Of a stretch of 64,000 nt of DNA, positions 1 to 7,727 are shown piece after piece. Source of the stretch: Isosphaeraceae bacterium EP7. GTDB taxonomy: Bacteria > Planctomycetota > Planctomycetia > Isosphaerales > Isosphaeraceae. The notes under the pieces were generated by a model. It searched no databases, was not told the origin of the DNA, and saw nothing but the letters and a program-made list of their open reading frames with translations. Numbering within the stretch: the first letter of the stretch is position 1; each line of letters starts with the position of its first letter. The position numbers and the translations under genes were made by a program. The stretch spans positions 3,049,174-3,113,173 of the forward strand of contig CP151667.1 in the NCBI GenBank assembly GCA_038400315.1. The letters are read 5' to 3'.

Positions 1-24
1 GCAGCCGGCCCCCGATGTCCCGCG

Positions 25-81
25 TCATGCCAGCTTCCAGAGCGTCACCAGGGTCCAGTCGTCCCTGGAGTTCTCCTGAAA
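25..81 (-). pseudogene. 3' remnant of a Tae4-like amidase gene
   Basis: Read on the minus strand, this stretch encodes WTLVTLWKLA followed by TGA. It matches the last residues of the intact gene at 3234-3716 (WTLATRVTLWKLA, TGA) apart from a 9-base in-frame deletion. Upstream of about position 82 the similarity stops. It is therefore a degenerate tail of a second copy, left on the other side of the GG-protein/DUF4132 operon. It has no start codon or catalytic region and should not make a protein. A full second copy cannot be excluded, because the window begins 24 bases past its stop codon, but the coding direction runs away from the window edge, so the missing body should have been visible. 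Confidence 0.65.
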
Positions 82-244
82 CCTACGGGGTTTGGCGGAC
101 CGATCAGGACCCTGCGGGTTGCAAAATCACATCGTCGCCCACCGTAGAGTGGCCCGCCCATTCCTCATCTCGTAGTTTGATCCATGAACACAATTCCGCC
201 TGATCCGATCCCGGTCGATCCGTCCCGCAACCCGGGGGCCGCCG

Positions 245-649
245 ATGTCCGTGACCCTGACTGTCCGCGATGAGACGCCGGCCGGGGGCGTTACGAATGA
301 GTGGTCGCTCGAGTTCCTGAGCGAGACGATCACCGTTCGCGAGCTGATCCGCGAACGCGTCTATCAGGAAGTGCAGGACTACAACGTCCGGCAGGGCACC
401 GGCGGGCCCTACCGCGGCCTGGTGCAGCCCGAAGGCTACGAGGTCGCCCTGAACGGCCCTCGATCGACGGCCAAGGCCCGGCCGATCGACTGGCACAAGC
501 AATTCGAGAAGGCCCTGGAAGCCTTCGAAACGAATCGGGTGCTCATCCTGATCGACGACCGCCAGGCCGAGTCGCTCGAACAGACCTTCGCGATCGGCCC
601 CGGCGTCGCCGTGACCTTCCTCCGGCTGACTCTGCTGGTGGGGGGCTGA
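245..649 (+). CDS. small predicted ubiquitin/ThiS-like beta-grasp protein with C-terminal Gly-Gly
   Basis: 134-residue protein without recognised homologue by name. The N-terminus reads as a beta-hairpin (SVTLTVRDE, then EWSLEFLSETI) followed by the helix TVRELIRERVYQEV, the order expected of ubiquitin-like beta-grasp folds, where TVRELL-type helices are common. The C-terminal part has a strand (RVLILIDDRQ), a loop (FAIGPGVAVTFLRL) and ends in LLVGG directly before TGA. ThiS, MoaD and Ubl proteins end in the same way, because the free Gly-Gly carboxylate is adenylated. The start ATG is preceded by a G-rich Shine-Dalgarno-like run (233-237). The DUF4132 gene begins 11 bases after the stop codon, so the two are almost certainly cotranscribed. 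No E1, E2 or JAB protease gene is visible nearby. The fold is inferred from pattern only; the GG terminus is seen directly. It could instead be an unrelated small protein that ends in GG by chance. Confidence 0.75.
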   Translation: MSVTLTVRDETPAGGVTNEWSLEFLSETITVRELIRERVYQEVQDYNVRQGTGGPYRGLVQPEGYEVALNGPRSTAKARPIDWHKQFEKALEAFETNRVLILIDDRQAESLEQTFAIGPGVAVTFLRLTLLVGG

Positions 650-659
650 CGCGATCCCC

Positions 660-3212
660 ATGCTCTATCGCGACGTCATCCCCGCCGAATCCGGCCGAGA
701 CCTGGAGCGGGAATTCCAGGCCCTGGAAACGTTCCGCGCCGAAATCCTGGCGATGGAGCGACCGGACGCCCTCATCAAGCCCGCCAAGTTGGCCTCCGGC
801 GCGGAGATCCTCGCGGGCGAGCCCGACTTCCAGATCGGCATCATCCTAGCCTCGTTGACCTTGTGGGCCGAGGATCGGATCAGCCCATGGAGCATTGATG
901 GGTCACTTGTGGGGAAACTGCGGTCCCAGATCCTCAAGCGCGATCTCCCCTATCAAGGCCGAGACCTCCGGGCGCTGGCCGCGGCGATCGACATCCTGAC
1001 CGCTCGCCATAAGGGGGTCGACCTGCTCGCCTTGTCCGCCCTCGAGCGATGCGCGCAGGACGCTGCCCTGCCCGAAGAGGCGATCGAACGGCTGAAGAAG
1101 GTCCAGCATCGGCTGCGGCACGGGCGACCGACCCCGTCCGATCTGAAGGCCGCCGCGCGAATCGGCAAGCTCGTCGGCGCCGTCGTGGAGTTCTCGCTCG
1201 ATCCGGGCGAGGCCTGGTCCGATGCGGCCCTCGGCGATCTCGAGGCGATGGAGCCGGCCCAGCGGGAGCGCTGGTCGGCGCTGCTCGCCGCTTGCCAGGC
1301 GGCCGACGGGGCCAAGATGACGGCCGCCCGGCTGAGCGCGATGAAATCGCTGGTCGAGGCCGTCGGCCGCGGCGAGTTCAAGGCCCACTTGCTCCGCTGG
1401 CTACCGCTGGTCGACAGGCCGCGGACACAGCCGAAGGTCCGCGTTAGCGATTGGATGCCGGACGAGAACGACCTGATCGAGCCGCACCATGCCGAGCTCC
1501 TCAAGTGCCTGGCCGTGTGCGCCGGCCTGGAGGCCGACCGCGAGCTGGCCCGGGCGCTGGCGGCGCTGGTCCTGAGCGCCTATCGCAAGATCCCGGGGAA
1601 GGGGCCGAGGCTCGTCTCGCTGGGCAATGCGGCGGTCGGGGCGCTGGGGATGATGCCCGGCATGGATGCCGTCGGGCAGCTCGCCCTGCTCAAGGTGAAG
1701 GTCAAGTTCATCCCGGCGCAGAAGGAGATCGAGAAGGCCCTGACCGCCGCGGCCACCCGCGAGGGCCTGCCGCGCGAGGAGATCGACGAGCTGGCCGTGC
1801 CCGCCTACGGCATGCACGAGGTCGGCCTCCGCCGCGAGGTCCTGGGCGAGTACGTGGCCGAATTGATCGTCGACGGGCCCGACGCCGCACTCCGCTGGAG
1901 CAAGGCCGCCGACGGCAAGCCGATCAAGACCGTGCCGGCCGCGGCCAAGAAGGGCCACGCCGACGAGGTGAAGGAGTTGCAGGCGGCCGTCAAGGACGTC
2001 GGCAAGATGCTCACCGCCCAGCGCGAGCGCATCGACGGCCTATTCCTGGCCCGCAAACGCTGGCCGCTGGAGGCCTGGAGAGCCCGCTACCTCGATCACC
2101 CGCTCGTCGGGGCCATCGCCCGCCGGCTCATCTGGCGGTTCCAGGCCGAAGGACAGGCCGCCGACGGCGCCTGGCTCGACGGCAGGCTCGTGGGCGTCGA
2201 CGACACCCCCCTGGCCGAGTTCGGCGAGGGGGCGACCGTCGAGCTCTGGCACCCGATCGGCCGGCCGATCGACGAGATCACGGCCTGGCGCGACTGGCTC
2301 GACCGGCATCGCGTCCGCCAGCCGTTCAAGCAGGCGCATCGCGAGGTCTACGTCCTGACCGACGCCGAGCGCAACACGCGCGTCTACTCGAACCGGTTCG
2401 CGGCGCACGTCCTGCGGCAGCACCAGTACAACGCCCTCTGCGCCGCCCGCGGCTGGCGGAACAAGCTCCGCCTGATGGTCGATGACACCTACCCGCCGAC
2501 CAGCAAGGACCTGCCCGACTGGGGCCTGCGGGCCGAGTTCTGGGTCGAGGGGATCGGCGACGAATACGGGGTCAGCACCACCGAATCCGGCACCTATCTG
2601 CACCTGGCCACCGACCAGGTCCGCTTCTACGAGATCGACGCCGCCCAGCGACTCGCCCACGCCGGCGGAGGCGGCTACTCGCCGGGATGGGGCGGACGCG
2701 ACGACGAGCCACTGCCGCTAGACCGGGTCCCGCCCCTGGTCCTTTCGGAGATCCTCCGCGACGTTGACCTGTTCGTCGGAGTCGGAAGTGTTGGCAACGA
2801 CCCGGCCTGGGCCGACGGCGGGCCCGAGGGGCGGCACGTCAACTACTGGCAGAGTTACAGCTTCGGAGACCTCTCGGCCAACGGGCAGACGCGCAAGGCC
2901 GTGCTCGAGCGGCTGATCCCACGCCTGGCGATCGCGCCTCGATGCTCGTTCAACGAGAAATTCCTGGTCGTCCGCGGCGACCTGCGCACCTACAAGATCC
3001 ACCTGGGCAGCGGCAACATCCTGATGGAGCCGAACGACCAGTACCTCTGCATCGTCCCCAAGCGAGGCGCCGGGGATGCGATCGAGCAGGGCGGGGTCTT
3101 CCTCCCGTTCGAGGGTGACGCCACCCTCTCGATCGTCCTGAGCAAGGCCATGCTTCTGGCCGCCGACACGAAGATCCAGGATCCGACCATCATCAGCCAG
3201 ATCGGGCGTTGA
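660..3212 (+). CDS. DUF4132 (MolR/YehI-like) domain protein
   Basis: 850-residue cytosolic protein with no signal peptide or membrane segment. The C-terminal half carries the DUF4132 signature, including the region around KRWPLEAWRARYLDHPLVG and the terminal block LSIVLSKAMLLAADTKIQDP. That last block is typical of large DUF4132 proteins related to E. coli MolR/YehI, whose biochemical role is not established. The N-terminal 400 residues are mostly helical and repeat-like. The ATG lies 10 bases past the stop of the GG-terminal protein, with the G-run at 640-645 as the likely ribosome binding site. The pair forms an operon and the small protein is the obvious candidate partner. Codon use matches the surrounding high-GC genes. 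The family call is firm. Nothing in the sequence shows a catalytic site, so no enzymatic function is proposed. Confidence 0.88.
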   Translation: MLYRDVIPAESGRDLEREFQALETFRAEILAMERPDALIKPAKLASGAEILAGEPDFQIGIILASLTLWAEDRISPWSIDGSLVGKLRSQILKRDLPYQGRDLRALAAAIDILTARHKGVDLLALSALERCAQDAALPEEAIERLKKVQHRLRHGRPTPSDLKAAARIGKLVGAVVEFSLDPGEAWSDAALGDLEAMEPAQRERWSALLAACQAADGAKMTAARLSAMKSLVEAVGRGEFKAHLLRWLPLVDRPRTQPKVRVSDWMPDENDLIEPHHAELLKCLAVCAGLEADRELARALAALVLSAYRKIPGKGPRLVSLGNAAVGALGMMPGMDAVGQLALLKVKVKFIPAQKEIEKALTAAATREGLPREEIDELAVPAYGMHEVGLRREVLGEYVAELIVDGPDAALRWSKAADGKPIKTVPAAAKKGHADEVKELQAAVKDVGKMLTAQRERIDGLFLARKRWPLEAWRARYLDHPLVGAIARRLIWRFQAEGQAADGAWLDGRLVGVDDTPLAEFGEGATVELWHPIGRPIDEITAWRDWLDRHRVRQPFKQAHREVYVLTDAERNTRVYSNRFAAHVLRQHQYNALCAARGWRNKLRLMVDDTYPPTSKDLPDWGLRAEFWVEGIGDEYGVSTTESGTYLHLATDQVRFYEIDAAQRLAHAGGGGYSPGWGGRDDEPLPLDRVPPLVLSEILRDVDLFVGVGSVGNDPAWADGGPEGRHVNYWQSYSFGDLSANGQTRKAVLERLIPRLAIAPRCSFNEKFLVVRGDLRTYKIHLGSGNILMEPNDQYLCIVPKRGAGDAIEQGGVFLPFEGDATLSIVLSKAMLLAADTKIQDPTIISQIGR

Positions 3213-3233
3213 CCGGACACCGCGCGAGCGACG

Positions 3234-3716
3234 TCAGGCCAGCTTCCAGAGCGTCACCCGCGTGGCCAGGGTCCAGTAGTCCTTGGTGTTCTTGTATTCG
3301 CTGGAGAAGCTGCTGCCGTCCCAGGCGTCGAGATGGCCGGTGGCGTCGGCGAACTGGATGTCGAAGGCGATGATCCCCTTCATCGCGGCGATCTGAGTCT
3401 TGTCGAAGGCCTCGCCCGCCTTCTTCGTCAGGTTGAAGCTGGCCGCGCCAAGCGAAGTCGGCAGCCACTTGCGCATCTCGGCCACGCGCAGGGCGTAGCG
3501 CTTGCCGTCGGCCCCTTTGAGGGTCAGCAGGCCGGCGAATTTCGACGGTAGCGGCACTCCGCCGTAGTTCAGGCCGCGGCTCATACGGACAGCGCAGGTA
3601 TTCACGATCCAGGCGGCGTCGACCTCGCCGCCGATCTCCGCTTTCACGGCCGCCGAGTCGGGGCTCGTGCCGTAATCGGGATATTCCGCCCAGAACTTCG
3701 CCCAGGTCATTGCCAT
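3234..3716 (-). CDS. Tae4-like NlpC/P60 peptidoglycan amidase
   Basis: 160-residue protein resembling the type VI secretion amidase effector Tae4 family, which cleaves peptide crosslinks of peptidoglycan. The expected catalytic elements are visible: Cys41 in NTCAVRMSRGLN, His128 and Asp130 in GHLDAW, and the structural stretch MKGIIAFDIQF between them. The length is normal for the family. There is no N-terminal signal peptide, consistent with delivery by another system, but no type VI secretion gene and no Tai4-like immunity gene is visible in the window. It converges with the DUF4132 gene, with 21 bases between the stop codons. A 3' remnant of a second copy lies at 25-81, so the gene was once duplicated around the GG-protein operon. 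The protein family is well supported; use as a secreted toxin is inference. Confidence 0.85.
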   Translation of the reverse strand: MAMTWAKFWAEYPDYGTSPDSAAVKAEIGGEVDAAWIVNTCAVRMSRGLNYGGVPLPSKFAGLLTLKGADGKRYALRVAEMRKWLPTSLGAASFNLTKKAGEAFDKTQIAAMKGIIAFDIQFADATGHLDAWDGSSFSSEYKNTKDYWTLATRVTLWKLA

Positions 3717-3867
3717 CGAACCGACTCCGGGGGGGGAGGGTGGGCCGCATCGGCCCCATGATGCTTTCTACCGCCGATCAGGCCAAACGTGACCCGATGG
3801 CCGGGGCGTCTCCGAGGGCAGGGGGCCGATTCCTTGAATTCTCGGGGGCTCCCCGCTAAGCTCGGTG

Positions 3868-4042
3868 ACTGAACACCCGTCGGGCGCCCGGCCAACCGAT
3901 CCTAGGCCGGGCAGGAAGCCGGTGAAATTCCGGCGCGGGACCGCCGCTGTAAGCGAGGAGGTCCCCGGGCAATTCGCCACTGCGGCCATCAACTGGCCGT
4001 GGGAAGGCGCCCGGGAACCGATCGACTCGCGAGCCAGAATAC
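3868..4042 (+). promoter_or_regulatory. cobalamin (AdoCbl-type) riboswitch
   Basis: The conserved core of the B12 riboswitch is present in order: the segment AGCCGGTGAAATTCCGG at 3918-3934, the CCGCCGCTGTAAGC segment at 3941-3954, the B12-box GCCACTG at 3976-3982, the GGGAAGGC segment near 3999-4006 and the closing CGCGAGCCAGAATAC at 4028-4042. It lies on the plus strand, about 360 bases upstream of the first of two DUF4465 PEP-CTERM genes and facing them. This implies that those genes are repressed when cobalamin is plentiful. The expression platform is not obvious (see the leader entry). The 5' boundary is approximate. Confidence 0.9.
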
Positions 4043-4404
4043 GGCCCGATGGGAGACCCAGGCGATGCTTCGGCCTCAAGCATCCGGGGGCAAGTCCGTG
4101 CGCGCCGCGCTCAACGCGCGGTCCCAACGCGCGGGACCTTGCCTTTCCGTGGGGCCGTCGAATCGCCGACGCCCAGGAAAGGTCCGCCCGGTTGCCAGCC
4201 CAACCCACCTGTAGCCCCGTCCCCGACGGGCAACGGACTCGCGACCGCCGCACCCCGGCCGGGAGTGCGCATCGCGTCGAAATACCCCACGTTCGCACGG
4301 CGCATGCCGATGCGCGGGATGCCCCGCGCCCCGCGCCCACCGCAGCCCAACCCCCGGGCATGAACCCATCCCGCTCGAACCACCCGCAAACGGAGCCGCT
4401 CCCG
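4043..4404 (+). other. long leader between riboswitch and first DUF4465 gene
   Basis: 362 bases without a convincing gene. A perfect 7-bp hairpin (GATGCTT at 4064-4070, AAGCATC at 4078-4084) follows the riboswitch core at once and may be part of the expression platform, though no U-tract follows it, so it is not a standard terminator. A Shine-Dalgarno-like CGGAG lies at 4391-4395. An open frame runs through the leader into the DUF4465 gene, but it covers the riboswitch and lacks a sensible start. Confidence 0.5.
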
Positions 4405-5250
4405 ATGAATCGCCCCTTCGCGCCCCTGCTGGCCGCCCTCGGCCTGGCCCTTTTTGGCGCAGGACGCTCGGCCGCAGATAGCGTCGTTGACTTCAATGAC
4501 GTGCCCCTCGCGCCCAACTCGGCCAGCTACGGCTACGACCCCAGCATCCCCGTCGGCGGGTCGGCGACCACCCACTTCCAGAGCGGCGGGGCCTCGTTCT
4601 CGCACACCTTCACCAACTACGGCGGCGGGTTCACCGGCTGGGACGGCACCGCCGTCTCCAACGTGAATGACCCCACCACCGCCGGCTTCACCAACCAGTT
4701 CGCCGCCGTCACCGGCACCGGCTACAACCCCGCCTCGGGCGGCCTGGTCGACAACTACGCCGTCGTCACCCCCTCCGTCAGCATCGGCGTGGCCCCCGGG
4801 CAGTCCATCGCCGGCCTGTACGTCACCAACACCACCTATGCTGCGCTGTCGATGACGAACGGCGACGGCTTCGCCAAGCAATTCGGCGGAATCTCGGGAA
4901 GCGACGCCGACTGGTTCAAGCTCACCGCCAGCGGCAAGGACGCCAACGGAAACGCCCTGGCCAGCACGGTCGACTTCTACCTGGCCGACTTCCGTTTCGT
5001 CGACAACTCGAAGGATTACATCGTCAACGACTGGCGCTTCATGGACCTCTCCGCGCTCGCAGACGCCTCGTCCATCTCCTTCCGATTCAGCTCTTCCGAC
5101 GTCGGCGCCTACGGCATGAACACCCCCGCCTACGCCGCCATCGACAACCTCGTCTTCCGCTCGGCCGTCGCCGTGCCCGAGCCCGCCACGCTCGTGATGT
5201 CCGCCACCGCCGGGCTCATCCTCGCCGCCGCCGGCGCCCGCCGACGCTGA
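4405..5250 (+). CDS. DUF4465 domain PEP-CTERM protein, copy 1
   Basis: 281-residue exported protein. Residues 1-24 form a signal peptide (MNRPFAPLLAALGLALFGAG, cleaved near SAADS). The body carries the DUF4465 signature: VVDFNDV at the N-terminus, SGGASFSHTF, LYVTNTTYAALSM, the NGDGFAKQFGG block, LADFRFVDNSKDYIV, then MNTPAYAAIDNLVF. The C-terminus is a PEP-CTERM sorting tail: VPEPATLV, a hydrophobic helix, then ARRR. Exosortase should remove this tail while the protein is placed at the cell surface. The start was taken at 4405 because it gives a clean signal peptide and has CGGAG upstream. The cobalamin riboswitch upstream predicts a role in corrinoid binding or uptake; this is inference. 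A paralogue follows 156 bases downstream. Confidence 0.9.
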   Translation: MNRPFAPLLAALGLALFGAGRSAADSVVDFNDVPLAPNSASYGYDPSIPVGGSATTHFQSGGASFSHTFTNYGGGFTGWDGTAVSNVNDPTTAGFTNQFAAVTGTGYNPASGGLVDNYAVVTPSVSIGVAPGQSIAGLYVTNTTYAALSMTNGDGFAKQFGGISGSDADWFKLTASGKDANGNALASTVDFYLADFRFVDNSKDYIVNDWRFMDLSALADASSISFRFSSSDVGAYGMNTPAYAAIDNLVFRSAVAVPEPATLVMSATAGLILAAAGARRR

Positions 5251-5406
5251 GTCGAATCGCGGGGTGAGGCCACGGACGGCCGACCTCGCTTAATCAACAT
5301 TGATTCATGCAACTGACGAGGTCCGCTCCCCCGCGAGCGGCCCCCTCGGTTGCCGCTGCGCGTCTCGAAAACTCGGCCTCCTCCCCGCTCCCAGGGCAAT
5401 CGACCC

Positions 5407-6327
5407 ATGAATCGCATGCTCCTCGGCTCGCTCGTCGCCCTCGCCCTCGCGGTGCGCCCGGCAGCCGCAGACTCCGTCGTCGACTTCAATGACCTGACGC
5501 TCGCCCCCGACTCCGCCTTCAACGGCCCGGTCCCCGGCGGCACCACCGTCGACGGCCCCTACGGCCCCGTGGTCGTCGGCTCGTTCCAGAGCGGCGGCGC
5601 GAGCTTCGGCAATGCCTATGACACGACCTACGGCAGCTGGAACGGATTCGCCTACTCCAACGTCAACGACACCACCACGCCCGGCTTCACCAACCAGTTC
5701 GCCGCCGTCACCGGCACCGGCCACACCCCCGTCGCCCCCGGCCAGGTCGACAACTACGGCGTCGCCTTCGGTTATCGCGACATCGCGGCCAGTAGCTCGG
5801 GCAACGCCGCATTCGACCCCTCGAATGCCGGCCAGCTCCGCGGCCTCCCCACCATCGGCCTCCCCGCAGGCCAGGGCCTCGCCGGCCTGTACGTCACCAA
5901 CACGACATATGCCGCCAAGTCAATGCTCAACGGCGACGGCTTCGCCAAGAAGTTCGGCGGAGACTCGGGCAACGACGCCGACTTCTTCAGGCTCTCCGCC
6001 TACGGCATCGACGCCAACGGCAATGCCCTGGCCGCCCACGTCGACTTCGACCTGGCCGACTTCCGCTTCGCCGACAACTCGATGGACTACATCGTCGACG
6101 ACTGGCGCTTCATGGACCTCTCCGCGCTCGCCGGCGCCGTCAGCGTCTCGTTCAATCTCTCGTCGTCGGATGTCGGGAGCTATGGCATGAACACGCCCGC
6201 GTATTTCGCCTTCGACGACCTCGTCTTCCGCTCGTCGGTCGCCGTCCCCGAGCCCGCCACGCTGGTGATGTCCGCCATCGCCGGGCTGGCCATCGCCCCC
6301 CTGGCCCTGCGCCGCAAGGCGGCCTGA
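5407..6327 (+). CDS. DUF4465 domain PEP-CTERM protein, copy 2
   Basis: 306-residue paralogue of the preceding gene with the same plan: signal peptide (MNRMLLGSLVALALAVRPAA), DUF4465 body with VVDFNDLTLAP, SGGASFGNAYD, LYVTNTTYAAKSM, NGDGFAKKFGG and MNTPAYFAFDDLVF, and a PEP-CTERM tail (VPEPATLVMSAIAG, then RRKAA). It is about 25 residues longer than copy 1, mainly through an insert around residues 120-145. No second riboswitch or obvious terminator separates the genes, so both are probably read from the riboswitch-controlled promoter. Followed by a strong terminator hairpin at 6339-6369. The substrate is unknown; the regulatory context points to cobalamin. Confidence 0.9.
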   Translation: MNRMLLGSLVALALAVRPAAADSVVDFNDLTLAPDSAFNGPVPGGTTVDGPYGPVVVGSFQSGGASFGNAYDTTYGSWNGFAYSNVNDTTTPGFTNQFAAVTGTGHTPVAPGQVDNYGVAFGYRDIAASSSGNAAFDPSNAGQLRGLPTIGLPAGQGLAGLYVTNTTYAAKSMLNGDGFAKKFGGDSGNDADFFRLSAYGIDANGNALAAHVDFDLADFRFADNSMDYIVDDWRFMDLSALAGAVSVSFNLSSSDVGSYGMNTPAYFAFDDLVFRSSVAVPEPATLVMSAIAGLAIAPLALRRKAA

Positions 6328-6338
6328 GCCGCGCGCGG

Positions 6339-6369
6339 ACGCGGCCGGCGCATCGGACGCCGGCCGCGT
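6339..6369. terminator. strong hairpin between convergent DUF4465 and ispG genes
   Basis: Perfect 12-bp inverted repeat, ACGCGGCCGGCG at 6339-6350 and its complement at 6358-6369, with a 7-base loop. It sits between convergent stop codons and can serve both strands. No long T-tract follows, which is common in very GC-rich genomes. Confidence 0.7.
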
Positions 6370-6398
6370 TCAGTCGATCGCATCAGAGACCGCTGAGA

Positions 6399-7565
6399 TC
6401 AGCTCAGCACGGTCAGGGCGTTGGCGGCCTTCTTCGCCTGCTTGTCCTGGAACGACTTCAGGGCGGGCGTGTCCTCCTCGAACCGCTCGACCTCGTCGAG
6501 GAGGGCCTGGACCATGTCCGCCTCCAGGACGTGGCGGATCGGCACGCCCCTCTTGAAGATGATCCCCTTGCCGGCGCCCGCGGCAATCCCGATGTCGGCT
6601 TCCTTGGCCTCGCCGAAGCCGTTGACCAGGCATCCCAGGATGCTGATCCGGAGCGGGTTCTTCAGGTGCCTCATCTTGTCCTCGACCTCGGCGACGATCC
6701 GCTCCAGGTCGATGTCCAGGCGCCCGCAGGTCGGGCAGGCCACCACCTCGGGACGCGTCACCCGGCGGTCGCAGGCGCGCAGAATGTCGAACCCCGCCGC
6801 GATCTCGGGCACCGGGTCGCCCAGCAAGGAGACCCGGATCGTGTCGCCGATCCCCCGCAGCACGATCGCGCCGATGCCCGCCGCGCTCTTCAGGGTGCCG
6901 TACTCGCGCGAGCCCGCTTCGGTGATGCCGACGTGGGTCGGGTAGTCGCTCTGGGTCGCATACTGCGAGTAGCATTCCACGGCCGTCGGCACGTGGCTGG
7001 CCTTCAGGCTCACGATCATCTTGTGGTAGCCGAGCGCCTCGGCCATCTCGATGTAGCGCAGGGCGCTCTCGACCATCGCCTCGGGGCAGGGGAAGCCGTA
7101 CTTCTCGATCAGGTCTTCTTCCAGGCTGCCGCTGTTGACCCCGATCCGCATCGGCACGCCGCGGTCGTGCGCCTTGCGCACCACTTCCTTGAAGCGTTCG
7201 TATCCGCCGATGTTCCCGGGGTTGATCCGGATCTTGTCGACCGCGCGCTTGCCGGTCGGCGTCACCGCGTCCAGACAGGCCAGGGCCATCCGATAGTCAT
7301 AATGAATGTCGGCGATCAGGGGGATCTTGATCTGGTCGCGGATAGCGGCGCAGGCCTCGACGTCCTCCTTCTTGGGGACCGTCACCCGCACCACCTCGCA
7401 GCCCGCCTCTTCCAGGGCCCTGATCTGGGCCACCGTCTCGGCGACGTCGAACGTGTTCGTCGTGGTCATCGACTGCACGCAGATCGGGTGCTGGCCGCCG
7501 ACGATCACGTCGCCGACCGCCACTTCGCGGGTCTTGTGCCGAGCCACCGTCGTCGAGTACGCCAT
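6399..7565 (-). CDS. ispG: 4-hydroxy-3-methylbut-2-en-1-yl diphosphate synthase (IspG/GcpE)
   Basis: 388-residue cytosolic iron-sulfur enzyme of the non-mevalonate isoprenoid pathway, converting methylerythritol cyclodiphosphate to HMBPP. The N-terminal TIM-barrel signature is clear (HPICVQSMTTT, IPLIADIHYDYRMAL, DKIRINPGNIGG, MRIGVNSGSLE). The C-terminal cluster-binding domain has CPTCGR and GCLVNGFGEAKEADIGIAAG, which supply three Cys and one Glu ligand. The usual motif is VNGPGE; here Pro is replaced by Phe (TTC codon), next to the Glu ligand. Full length for the short bacterial form. Monocistronic, convergent with the DUF4465 pair. It provides precursors for the carotenoid genes suggested at 26-28.8 kb. 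Confidence 0.97.
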   Translation of the reverse strand: MAYSTTVARHKTREVAVGDVIVGGQHPICVQSMTTTNTFDVAETVAQIRALEEAGCEVVRVTVPKKEDVEACAAIRDQIKIPLIADIHYDYRMALACLDAVTPTGKRAVDKIRINPGNIGGYERFKEVVRKAHDRGVPMRIGVNSGSLEEDLIEKYGFPCPEAMVESALRYIEMAEALGYHKMIVSLKASHVPTAVECYSQYATQSDYPTHVGITEAGSREYGTLKSAAGIGAIVLRGIGDTIRVSLLGDPVPEIAAGFDILRACDRRVTRPEVVACPTCGRLDIDLERIVAEVEDKMRHLKNPLRISILGCLVNGFGEAKEADIGIAAGAGKGIIFKRGVPIRHVLEADMVQALLDEVERFEEDTPALKSFQDKQAKKAANALTVLS

Positions 7566-7727
7566 GGCCGTCCCATCTTATCTCGTTGGAAGGACAGCGC
7601 GTTACGTCCACGTAAACGCGTGCCTTCGGCTTCGCTCATGGTATCCTTCGTGGGTCAGGGGGTCAAGGTTCAGCGACGCCCGCGGGGGAGCCGCGGGGCC
7701 GCCCCCGAGCGCCGGCCAGACTCCACG

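Noticed and set aside
184-273. 29-codon frame overlapping the start of the GG-terminal protein
   Set aside because: No ribosome binding site, Pro/Asp-rich and without conserved character; treated as chance.
4064-4084. Intrinsic terminator for the riboswitch
   Set aside because: The 7-bp hairpin has no U-tract after it, so it was listed only as a leader hairpin.
6531-7727. Open frame extending the methyltransferase upstream across ispG
   Set aside because: It is antisense to ispG, lacks a ribosome binding site and shows no family signal before 7728.
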